This document shows, piece after piece, positions 6,893 through 12,926 of a stretch of 12,926 nucleotides of DNA. Made by a program: the position numbers and the translations under genes. Origin of the DNA: Candidatus Dojkabacteria bacterium UBA5232. GTDB taxonomy: Bacteria; Patescibacteriota; Dojkabacteria; SC72. The stretch's first letter is position 1. The number at the start of each line of letters is the position of its first letter. The notes under the pieces were generated by a model that had not been told where the DNA came from, did no database searches, and saw nothing but the letters and a program-made list of their open reading frames with translations. The DNA lies in assembly GCA_002409215.1 (NCBI GenBank), contig DHUO01000002.1, positions 17,663 to 30,588 on the forward strand, written 5' to 3'.

Positions 6893-8446
6893 ATGGCTAA
6901 GAGTACGAAAGGCACAATTAAAGAGGGCAAGTCTAGGACACCAGTTGTTACAATTCTTGGTCATGTTGATCATGGTAAAACAACTATTCTAGACAGAATC
7001 CGAGAGGCTCGTGTACAAAGCTCCGAAGCAGGAGGTATTACTCAAAAAGTGTCTGTTTTCACAGTTCAAATTCCTGGTAAAGATCAAGAAGTTACATTCG
7101 TAGATACTCCAGGTCATGAAGCTTTTGATTTAATGAGATCAAGAGGAGGGATAATTGCAGACATTGTTCTGTTAATTGTTGCTGCAAATGATGGTGTTCA
7201 GCCACAAACAAAAGAATCCATTGAAATAATTAATATGTCCGAAGCAAAACCAATCGTTGTTATTAACAAAACGGATTTGCCTAATATTGATGTTGAAAAG
7301 GTTAAAAGAGATATTGTTAATAGTGGATTGCAGATAGAAGGTTTTGGAGGAGATGTACCAGTAGTGGAAGTATCTGGTAGGACAGGTGATGGGATTAAAG
7401 AACTTCTAGATCTAATTCTTCTTGTGTCAGAAGTTGAAGGTCTTAGAGATGATATTCAACTTCCTAAAGGCATTACAGGTAAAGTGTTTGTTCTTGAATC
7501 GATTAAAGATGAATTTAAGGGAAATGTCTCGTCTGTTATTCTAATACAAGGAGATCTTTGTCAAGGTAACTGGTTTGGTTACAAATTTAATGAAAAACTA
7601 TACATTGAGAAAATTAAAGGTTTAATTACTGAAGAAGGTGGTAATCTTTGTCTTCTAGAGTGTGGTTGTGGGGGGAAGATAATTGGTCTCACAAACCTTC
7701 TTGAGTTAGGAACAGAAGGGTATATTTTAGAAAAAAATGACAAGAAGCTACTAGAATCTGTCTTGAAGATAGATAGGCAGGAGGTAAGTGATAGTGATGA
7801 GTTTAGTATTGAGGATTTTTTTGCTTCTAATGAAAAGGAAGATGATGAAGGGGGAGAGTTGAATGTGATTGTGAAGAGTTCTTCTGAAGGGTCTTTAGAG
7901 GCTATTAAAAATACTTTAAGTAAAATAGTAGAAGATGATTTTACTGTAAAAATATTAGACTCAGGTGTTGGAAATATTACTCTTAAGGATGTTGAGTTTG
8001 CAATGCTTTCTAAAGCAATAGTTTTAGGGTTTGAGGTGCAAATAGAGGCGGGTGTTGCTGATTATGCAAAACAGAACAAGGTTCTTGTCAAAACATATGA
8101 TGTTATCTATCGAATTTTCGAGGAGATAAAGGAGGCTTTGTCTGTGATGGCACTTCCTCAAGAAACAGAAGAAGAGATAGGAGATGCTGTGATTAGGGCG
8201 ATTTTTACTCTTTCAGATGGGGGTGTAGTTTTGGGAAGTAGAGTAGATAAAGGTATTATGAAGCAAGATTGTAAGGTTTATGTTGTTAGGGATGATGAGA
8301 TTGTAGGTGAGAGCAAGATTAAGAGTCTCAGGATTAACAAGGACAAGGTGAGTGAAGTGAAGGCAGGGTTTGAGTGTGGTATCCAACTGTCTGATTCTAT
8401 CGAAGCAAGAGAAGGGGACAAAGTTTACTGCTATAAAAAAGTTTAG
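6893..8446 (+). CDS. infB: Translation initiation factor IF-2 (short form)
   Basis: The protein has 517 residues, far below the E. coli (890) or Bacillus (about 716) lengths, because the N-terminal extension and IF2N modules are absent and the G domain begins at about residue 17. GTPase motifs are G1 GHVDHGKT 23-30, G2 GGIT 47-50, G3 DTPGH 71-75, G4 NKTD 125-128 and a G5-like SGRTG 161-165. A beta-barrel domain II (about 192-280) is followed by an acidic linker (about 297-322), the central domain ('LNVIVKSSSEGSLEAI', about 323-405) and the fMet-tRNA-binding C-terminal domain ending in 'VKAGFECGIQL'. It positions initiator tRNA on the 30S subunit and promotes subunit joining. Two oddities stand out: the conserved GGITQH is GGITQK here, and domain II holds four cysteines (C223, C253, C257, C259). 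It lies 21 nt after nusA. The usual downstream rbfA and truB are missing. Confidence 0.96.
   Translation: MAKSTKGTIKEGKSRTPVVTILGHVDHGKTTILDRIREARVQSSEAGGITQKVSVFTVQIPGKDQEVTFVDTPGHEAFDLMRSRGGIIADIVLLIVAANDGVQPQTKESIEIINMSEAKPIVVINKTDLPNIDVEKVKRDIVNSGLQIEGFGGDVPVVEVSGRTGDGIKELLDLILLVSEVEGLRDDIQLPKGITGKVFVLESIKDEFKGNVSSVILIQGDLCQGNWFGYKFNEKLYIEKIKGLITEEGGNLCLLECGCGGKIIGLTNLLELGTEGYILEKNDKKLLESVLKIDRQEVSDSDEFSIEDFFASNEKEDDEGGELNVIVKSSSEGSLEAIKNTLSKIVEDDFTVKILDSGVGNITLKDVEFAMLSKAIVLGFEVQIEAGVADYAKQNKVLVKTYDVIYRIFEEIKEALSVMALPQETEEEIGDAVIRAIFTLSDGGVVLGSRVDKGIMKQDCKVYVVRDDEIVGESKIKSLRINKDKVSEVKAGFECGIQLSDSIEAREGDKVYCYKKV
8429..8437 (+). promoter_or_regulatory. Possible extended -10 inside the infB 3' end
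   Basis: TGCTATAAA at 8429-8437 copies the extended -10 pattern seen before the sortase gene, dnaJ and nusA. It would start RNA near 8444, at the infB stop codon and immediately before the structured region and rbcL. No -35 match is present. The sequence also encodes the Cys-Tyr-Lys near the IF-2 C-terminus, so chance is quite possible. Confidence 0.3.
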
Positions 8447-8655
8447 AGGTCTGGCCTAGGTCTGCCCCTCGTTAAGAATTTTTTCATCTTTGGGTTTATC
8501 TATTCTAGAAGGTTTCCTAGTCCTTGAGATAGGTGTAGGCGTGCTCTTACAACCACGAACATCGAGATTGCAATCTTCTAAAAGGCTCCTTCGGAGAGGT
8601 AAACTTTTGGGTTTGTGAAAAAGTTCTGAACAACGGTGAGGTCTAGACCTGACCT
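8447..8655 (+). ncRNA. Candidate structured RNA / rbcL leader element
   Basis: The fold starts on the base after the infB stop. The outer stem is segmented: AGGTC 8447-8451 with 8651-8655, AGGTCT 8458-8463 with 8645-8650, CCTC 8467-8470 with 8638-8641, and GTT 8471-8473 with 8632-8634. It is followed by a 12-bp helix, 8475-8486 with 8616-8627, containing one U-G pair. Inside are TAGAAG 8506-8511 with 8575-8580, a bulged 8-bp hairpin (8532-8539 with 8546-8554, loop 8540-8545) and a small hairpin (8586-8589 with 8593-8596) framed by AAAG/CTTT. The wobble pairs fit plus-strand RNA. I recognise no known RNA family and no U-tract follows. It may be a 5' leader of the RuBisCO mRNA, an infB 3'-UTR element or a processed RNA. 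The stretch from 8447 to 8702 holds no gene. Confidence 0.5.
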
Positions 8656-8702
8656 GTTAGATGTTGTATTCTTTAGATGAGTTAATTTAACCTGCCCATA
8701 TT

Positions 8703-10130
8703 ATGCAAGCACAATATATTCAATTAGGTAACCAAATGGTTTTTAACGGCCAGTATCTTTTGGCTGTATATCGAATCAGGGGGAAAGAAGGCGTTGCCCT
8801 TGATGATATAGCAAGTGAAGTTGCTGCTGAATCCTCCACAGGTTCAAATGTCAAAATAGGTAGCTCTACAAACTTCTCAGAAAGTATGAATGCTGTTATA
8901 TACAGAATCGATGAAAGTAAAAATCTAGCATGGATAGCTTACCCATGGAGAATCTTTGATAGTGGTGGTAATGTTCAAAACATCATAACTTTTTTAGCTG
9001 GTAATGTTTTAGGTATGTCCTCTGTTAAAGAATGTAAGCTTCTTGATGTATATTTCCCTCCTCAAATGCTAGTTCACTATGATGGACCCAGCTACACAAT
9101 TGACAACATGAGAGAGTACCTCCAAATACCTAAAAGACCAATATTTGGTACTATAATTAAGCCTAAGATAGGTCTAACCTCATCAGAATATGCAGAACTT
9201 TGCTACGACTTCTGGTCAGGTGGTGGGGATTTTATAAAAAATGATGAACCCCAAGCAGATCAAGACTTTGCACCATTTGAAAGAATGGTTCAGGATGTCA
9301 GATATGCTATGGATAGGGCAGAGCAGGAAACAGGCAGAACCAAAGTTCACTCTTTTAATATCTCTGCAGTAGATTTTGATACAATGTTAAAGAGGGCGAA
9401 TCTGATTCAGTCCATTATGAAGCCCGGAAGCTACGCATTCTTAGTTGATGGTATAACAGCAGGTTGGACAGCAGTTCAAACAATTAGGAGGCATTATCCA
9501 AACGTATTTCTACATTTCCACAGAGCAGGACATGGGGCCTTCACAAGAGAGGAGAATCCAATAGGCTTTACAGTCCCTGTCCTTACAAAATTTGCAAGAT
9601 TGGCGGGGGCATCAGGTATTCACACAGGAACTGCCGCAGTTGGAAAGATGGCTGGTTCGCCAAAGGAGGATATAATGGCGGCAAGACAGGCCTTAAATCT
9701 ATATGCAGAAGGAGATTTCTTCAAACAGATATGGTCTGAGATTCCAGAAAAGGATGAAGATTTGAGATTAGCTATCGAGAAGGAGGCAAAAGGTGAGAGT
9801 TATAAAGACTTTGGTTACTGGAGAATCACGAAGAAAATGTGTCCTATCATCTCTGGTGGCTTAAATCCTACTTTGATAGGGAAGTTCTTAGATATAATTG
9901 GTACACAAGACTTTATCACGACAATGGGTGGTGGTGTTCACTCTCACCCAATGGGGACAAAGGTTGGAGCAACAGCGGTTTTGCAGGCATATGAGGCGTG
10001 GGAGAAGAAGATTCCGTTAGATGAATATGCAAAGGAGAAAGAAGAACTCAGAGTTGCAATTGAATTTTTTGGAAAGAAAAAATCAGAAAGCGTATCCGAG
10101 GCAGATGAGGATAAGCCTATGGATAAGTAG
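8703..10130 (+). CDS. rbcL: Ribulose-1,5-bisphosphate carboxylase, form II/III, large subunit
   Basis: The protein has 475 residues and an apparently complete active site: E43 (AAESSTG), N101, K153 and K155 (GTIIKPK), the carbamylated lysine K179 with D181 and E182 (GGDFIKNDEP), H273 and R274 (HFHRAGH), H307 (SGIHTGT), loop-6 K315 (VGKM), the SGG at 384-386 and the GGG at 409-411. It carboxylates ribulose-1,5-bisphosphate to two 3-phosphoglycerates. The overall sequence closely resembles the Methanococcoides burtonii form II/III enzyme as I recall it, including an extra segment of about 26-29 residues before the SGG motif (about 346-374), which in that enzyme is an assembly domain for higher oligomers. 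The C-terminal tail (about 460-475) is charged. Form II/III enzymes in CPR bacteria are linked to AMP salvage with AMP phosphorylase and ribose-1,5-bisphosphate isomerase; neither is in the window. The gene sits between infB and rpsO, and its TAG stop is followed in frame by TAA. No small subunit, activase or carboxysome gene is present. Confidence 0.97.
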   Translation: MQAQYIQLGNQMVFNGQYLLAVYRIRGKEGVALDDIASEVAAESSTGSNVKIGSSTNFSESMNAVIYRIDESKNLAWIAYPWRIFDSGGNVQNIITFLAGNVLGMSSVKECKLLDVYFPPQMLVHYDGPSYTIDNMREYLQIPKRPIFGTIIKPKIGLTSSEYAELCYDFWSGGGDFIKNDEPQADQDFAPFERMVQDVRYAMDRAEQETGRTKVHSFNISAVDFDTMLKRANLIQSIMKPGSYAFLVDGITAGWTAVQTIRRHYPNVFLHFHRAGHGAFTREENPIGFTVPVLTKFARLAGASGIHTGTAAVGKMAGSPKEDIMAARQALNLYAEGDFFKQIWSEIPEKDEDLRLAIEKEAKGESYKDFGYWRITKKMCPIISGGLNPTLIGKFLDIIGTQDFITTMGGGVHSHPMGTKVGATAVLQAYEAWEKKIPLDEYAKEKEELRVAIEFFGKKKSESVSEADEDKPMDK

Positions 10131-10136
10131 TAATTG

Positions 10137-10165
10137 TTGACATATAACCTATAAAATAGTACAAT
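10137..10165 (+). promoter_or_regulatory. Strong predicted rpsO promoter
   Basis: A perfect -35 TTGACA (10137-10142), a 17-nt spacer and a -10 TACAAT (10160-10165) lie just after the rbcL stop. Transcription would start near 10172, giving a leader of about 57 nt. This is the best consensus sigma-70 promoter in the window and suggests rpsO is transcribed independently of rbcL. Confidence 0.75.
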
Positions 10166-10183
10166 ATTCTATGTCCGAGTGTT

Positions 10184-10218
10184 GATTAGCTTGTAATTAT
10201 TAATTTAGAGTGCTAATC
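10184..10218 (+). promoter_or_regulatory. Hairpin in the rpsO leader, candidate S15 autoregulatory site
   Basis: GATTAGC (10184-10190) and GCTAATC (10212-10218) form a perfect 7-bp stem around a 21-nt AT-rich loop, ending 11 nt before the rpsO ATG. In many bacteria S15 represses its own mRNA by binding structure near the start codon; the family precedent is established, the assignment here is inference. It is not followed by a proper T-run, so I do not read it as a terminator. Confidence 0.45.
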
Positions 10219-10229
10219 TTTAAATATAT

Positions 10230-10493
10230 ATGGCTTTAAATAAAGAAGAAAAAGAACAAGTAGTAAAGAAATTTGCGCTTCATGAAGGTGATACAGGTTC
10301 ACCAGAAGTCCAGATTGCGCTGTTAAGTAAACAGATAGATGAATTAACAGAACATCTTAAGGTTCATAAGAAGGACAATCACTCTAGGAGGGGCTTACTT
10401 CAGCTTGTTGGTAAGAGAAGAAGACTTCTTCAATACCTAAAGGAAAATGAAAAGGAAAGATATGATACTTTAGCAAAGAAGCTAAAGGTCTAG
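10230..10493 (+). CDS. rpsO: 30S ribosomal protein S15
   Basis: The protein has 87 residues, essentially full length (E. coli about 89). The family signature 'EHLKVHKKDNHSRRGLL' spans 41-57 and is followed by basic VGKRRRLLQYLK, the region that contacts 16S rRNA helices 20-22. S15 is a primary binder that organises the platform of the small subunit. It has its own strong promoter and a hairpin leader. The gene is followed by pnp after 97 nt, the same order as in most bacteria. The start has no Shine-Dalgarno; the sequence immediately upstream is AT-rich. Confidence 0.98.
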   Translation: MALNKEEKEQVVKKFALHEGDTGSPEVQIALLSKQIDELTEHLKVHKKDNHSRRGLLQLVGKRRRLLQYLKENEKERYDTLAKKLKV

Positions 10494-10513
10494 TTTTCTC
10501 TTTCCCTCTTCCT

Positions 10514-10557
10514 TTGTAAAAACTTTCCTATTAGAATACATTAGTCTTTTTTGACTA
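10514..10557 (+). promoter_or_regulatory. Predicted pnp promoter region
   Basis: TTGTAA (10514-10519), a 17-nt spacer and TACATT (10537-10542) form a fair sigma-70 promoter that would start near 10549. A second -35-like TTGACT (10551-10556) has only poor -10 matches downstream. TAGTC (10542-10546), six T and GACTA (10553-10557) make a small inverted repeat around the predicted start. Which promoter is used is unclear. Confidence 0.4.
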
Positions 10558-10590
10558 TATATTTTGTATATAAATTAAATATTTAAAATA

Positions 10591-12669
10591 ATGTTGTTTA
10601 ATGAATTTAAACATGAATTTGAGATAGATGGTAGGAAGTGTTCCTTTGAAACAGGAAAGCTTGCGTTGAAGTCTCAGTCTTCTATTCTTGCAAGAATGGG
10701 AGATACAGTAATTACAGTTAATGTAAATACAAAGCCATCAACAGGGGAATTTGATTACTTTCCTCTTTCAGTAGAATATATTGAGAAATTCTATGCTTCA
10801 GGAAAAATTAGTGGATCCAGATTTGTAAAGAGAGAAAGATTTCCTAGTGATGATGCAATTTTGAAAGCAAGGATGATAGATAGGGCAATTAGACCTAGAT
10901 TTCCACATGATTACAAAGATGAGGTAAGTGTAATTGTCACAGTCATGTCATATGATGAGGAGAATGACCCTGTAATTCTAGCAATAAATGCAGTTTCAGT
11001 AGCTTTGTTAAACTCTCCAGCTCCGTTTGAAGGACCACTTGGTGCTGTTAGATTAGGCTTGGAGGGTGGGAATATTGTCAGCTTGTATAAAGCAATTGAT
11101 TTGACATCTGATGAAGAGAAGATGAATTATGTGGTTGCGGGTGATGGTGAGACATTCACTATGATTGATGCGGGAACACACATTGTTTCAGAAGATAAGA
11201 TTCTTGAGGGTATGGAGAAATCTTTGGATATGATGAAGATTTGGATTAAACCACAAGAAGAATTCATCAAGAAGGTTGGTGCAAAAGAGAAGGGATATAC
11301 ATCCTTTGAAACCCCACAGGAAGCAATTGATGCTGTTGAGGAAGTTTTAGGGGAGAAAAAGATTCGAGAGGTTTTGGAGCTTGGTGAATCTGATGCTCAT
11401 GCGGAAGCAAAAGAAGAGGTGTACAAGGCATTGGAAGGTAAGTTCTCAAAATCAACTATGGATGAGGCTTATGAAGTTCTTCAGAAGAAGATGCTTAGAA
11501 AGATTGTTTTGGATGAAAACAAGAGAGTTGATGGAAGAGATATTAATGAGGTTCGAGAAATGGCTTCAGAGGTTGATCTTCTTCCTAGGGTACACGGTTC
11601 TGCACTTTTCACTAGAGGTGTAACTCAGACATTAACAATTGCAACTTTGGGTAGTCTAAAGGATGTTCGACTTGTTGATGATATGGTAGGAGAGAGAGAG
11701 CAGAGATATATGCACTTCTATAATGATTTACCATTTGCATACGGTGATGCTGACAGAGTTAGATTAGTGCCAAGCAGGAGGGCAATTGGTCACGGTATGC
11801 TTGCAGAGAAAGGTCTTTGGCCAGTAATACCTTCAGAGGATGAGTTCCCATATACCATGTTGGTAATGAGTGAAATTCAAGGTGAAAACGGTTCAAGTTC
11901 TATGGCATCAGCATGTGGTTCATCTATGGCTTTGATGGCTGCAGGTGTTCCAATAAAGGATGTTGTAGGTGGTATTGCTTGTGGTTTGGTTACAGGAGAG
12001 AAAGGTGAGTTTAAGGTATTGAGTGATATGCAGGGAGTAGAGGATTTCTACGGTGATATGGATTTCAAGATTATTGGAACAGAGAATGGTGTAACTGCAG
12101 TACAGATGGATACTAAGACAAAAGGTTTGAGTATGGATGTTGTAAAACAGACATTTGCTCAGTCAAAAGAAGCAAGATTACAGGTTATTGCAAAGATGAA
12201 AGAAGCTATCGCAGAGCCTAGGACAGAGATGTCTAAATATGCTCCAAGAGTTGTACAGATTAAGGTTCCTACCGACAAGATTGGTGAAATTATTGGACCA
12301 GGAGGAAAGAATATTAGAGAGCTTTCTGAAAGAACAGGTGCAGAAATTGAAATTGAGGAGGATGGTACTGTAAATATATATAGTGCATCTGAGGAGTCAA
12401 TTGAAGAAGCATCTAAGGCAATTAATATTCATAACTTTGTTCCTGAAGTAGGGCAGACTTATGAAGGTAAGGTAGCTTCAATTATGCCTTACGGTGCATT
12501 TGTTGACCTTACTCCTAGTGTTTCTGGATTGCTACATGTGTCTGAAATGGCAGATGACTTTGTTAAGGATGTGAGGAAGTTTGTTAATGAGGGTGATATT
12601 ATCAAAGTGAAGATTGTAGGGATAGATAATATGGGTAAGATAAAGCTGAGTATTAAAGGGGTAAAGTAA
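10591..12669 (+). CDS. pnp: Polyribonucleotide nucleotidyltransferase (PNPase)
   Basis: The protein has 692 residues, close to the usual ~700. The domains are in the standard order: RNase PH 1 (about 10-140), a helical linker, RNase PH 2 (about 312-545, starting 'RVDGRDINEVR'), KH (about 558-615, GxxG = GPGG 569-572) and S1 (about 621-690, 'GKVASIMPYGAFVDL'). The catalytic aspartates aligned to E. coli D486 and D492 are D485 and D491 in 'VEDFYGDMDF'. The enzyme degrades RNA 3' to 5' with phosphate, releasing nucleoside diphosphates, as a trimer and often within a degradosome. It follows rpsO, and a strong terminator follows its stop. The start MLFNEFKHEFEIDGRKCSFETG matches the usual N-terminus. 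No obvious defects are seen. Confidence 0.98.
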   Translation: MLFNEFKHEFEIDGRKCSFETGKLALKSQSSILARMGDTVITVNVNTKPSTGEFDYFPLSVEYIEKFYASGKISGSRFVKRERFPSDDAILKARMIDRAIRPRFPHDYKDEVSVIVTVMSYDEENDPVILAINAVSVALLNSPAPFEGPLGAVRLGLEGGNIVSLYKAIDLTSDEEKMNYVVAGDGETFTMIDAGTHIVSEDKILEGMEKSLDMMKIWIKPQEEFIKKVGAKEKGYTSFETPQEAIDAVEEVLGEKKIREVLELGESDAHAEAKEEVYKALEGKFSKSTMDEAYEVLQKKMLRKIVLDENKRVDGRDINEVREMASEVDLLPRVHGSALFTRGVTQTLTIATLGSLKDVRLVDDMVGEREQRYMHFYNDLPFAYGDADRVRLVPSRRAIGHGMLAEKGLWPVIPSEDEFPYTMLVMSEIQGENGSSSMASACGSSMALMAAGVPIKDVVGGIACGLVTGEKGEFKVLSDMQGVEDFYGDMDFKIIGTENGVTAVQMDTKTKGLSMDVVKQTFAQSKEARLQVIAKMKEAIAEPRTEMSKYAPRVVQIKVPTDKIGEIIGPGGKNIRELSERTGAEIEIEEDGTVNIYSASEESIEEASKAINIHNFVPEVGQTYEGKVASIMPYGAFVDLTPSVSGLLHVSEMADDFVKDVRKFVNEGDIIKVKIVGIDNMGKIKLSIKGVK

Positions 12670-12685
12670 TTTACGACTCAAAAAG

Positions 12686-12728
12686 AATGAAGGGTACTTG
12701 GAGCTAAGCTCTGTACCCTTTCATTTTT
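12686..12728 (+). terminator. Intrinsic terminator after pnp, probably bidirectional
   Basis: AAGGGTAC (12690-12697) pairs perfectly with GTACCCTT (12713-12720). The stem extends inward through GGAG/CTCT (12700-12703 with 12709-12712) and outward through AATG/CATT past a bulged T (12721). A T-run ends the plus-strand structure. On the minus strand the hairpin is followed by TTCTTTTTG, so it can also serve the convergent methyltransferase gene. Confidence 0.85.
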
Positions 12729-12755
12729 CCACATCTTATCTTATTTTTCCACATC
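12723..12755 (+). repeat. Two direct copies of ATTTTTCCACATC, 20 bp apart
   Basis: Identical 13-mers lie at 12723-12735 and 12743-12755. Each contains TTTTCCACA, one base from the DnaA-box consensus TTATCCACA. Two boxes alone do not make an origin, and chance or a local duplication is as likely. Confidence 0.5.
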
Positions 12756-12820
12756 CATATTTTAAGAGAAAGGGGGTGTAAAAAACAATTGCTAGTTAAG
12801 GAGATTTAATGAATTTGTAA

Positions 12821-12926
12821 CTACTCCTTGGATATCTTTGCAAGAAAGAACCCCATCATCATCTTGTTTGGGATGATTCGTATAGCGTTTCCAACCTGAC
12901 TATCATATACATTCCCACTCCATTTG
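12821..12926 (-). CDS. C-terminus of a probable NOL1/NOP2/Sun (RsmB-like) RNA m5C methyltransferase (partial)
   Basis: An open minus-strand frame enters from the right edge and ends at TAG (12823-12821), giving 34 residues. Its ending, 'AIRIIPNKMMMGFFLAKISKE', matches the usual C-terminus of RsmB/NOP2/Sun methyltransferases (RxxP...GFFxAxLxK), which methylate cytosine C5 in rRNA or tRNA with S-adenosylmethionine. The catalytic cysteines lie outside the window, so the assignment rests on this tail alone. The gene is convergent with pnp and shares the terminator between them. Confidence 0.6.
   Translation of the reverse strand, partial: KWSGNVYDSQVGNAIRIIPNKMMMGFFLAKISKE

Noticed and set aside
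10186..10216. CIRCE operator upstream of rpsO
   Set aside because: GAGTGCTAA at 10208-10216 is a perfect right half-site, but the left half at the required distance does not match; the existing inverted repeat has a 21-nt loop, four bases too long.
12801..12820. Mini-ORF with GGAG upstream (ATG AAT TTG TAA)
   Set aside because: Only three codons, in a convergent gap; the GGAG spacing is probably chance since no real gene here uses a Shine-Dalgarno.
1..12926. CRISPR arrays, tRNA or rRNA genes, insertion sequences, prophage
   Set aside because: No regularly spaced repeats, no tRNA T-arm signatures, no rRNA-like sequence and no transposase, integrase or phage genes were seen.

Overview
The window looks like a chromosomal segment of a Candidate Phyla Radiation (Patescibacteria) bacterium. 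The DNA is AT-rich and the housekeeping proteins are bacterial but short or divergent (an IF-2 of 517 residues that begins almost at its G domain). There is a form II/III RuBisCO, a sortase and signal-anchored surface proteins, and no start codon has a Shine-Dalgarno sequence. Nine stop codons are visible: four TAA, five TAG and no TGA. No reading frame contains an internal TGA, so the UGA=Gly code of SR1/Gracilibacteria is not supported. I cannot fix the phylum from this sequence alone.

Layout. Positions 1-4114 (minus strand) hold a three-gene cell-surface operon. In transcription order these are a sortase (4114-3326), a membrane-anchored family-1 solute-binding protein (3310-1880) and a large Ig/cadherin-like protein with a transmembrane segment at each end (from 1862, running off the left edge). 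The promoter region at 4115-4205 is shared divergently with dnaJ. Both divergent promoters carry an extended -10 (TGCTATATT and TGCTAAAAT) placed so that the mRNAs would be leaderless or nearly so.

Positions 4206-12669 (plus strand) hold dnaJ, a 365-nt non-coding gap, nusA, infB, a 256-nt non-coding gap, rbcL (RuBisCO), rpsO and pnp. This is the widespread nusA-infB-(rbfA-truB)-rpsO-pnp order, but rbfA and truB are absent and a RuBisCO gene stands in their place. The right edge (12821-12926, minus strand) has the C-terminus of a probable NOL1/NOP2/Sun (RsmB-like) RNA m5C methyltransferase, convergent with pnp and separated from it by a hairpin terminator that could work in both directions.

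The most interesting material is non-coding. The dnaJ-nusA gap contains a 225-nt element closed by a perfect 15-bp inverted repeat, with two further long helices stacked directly inside it as a three-way junction. Downstream lie a good promoter and then an intrinsic terminator just before nusA, which suggests attenuation control of nusA. The infB-rbcL gap folds into a second multi-helix element that starts on the base after the infB stop codon. The rpsO leader has a strong promoter and a 7-bp hairpin ending 11 nt before the start codon, a plausible S15 feedback site.

How the genes fit together: nusA, infB, rpsO and pnp encode the usual coupled transcription, translation and RNA-decay machinery, and DnaJ is a chaperone. 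RuBisCO in such organisms is thought to act in AMP/nucleoside salvage (ribulose-1,5-bisphosphate plus CO2 to 3-phosphoglycerate), but its usual partner enzymes are not in this window. The minus-strand operon probably displays binding or adhesion proteins on the cell surface.
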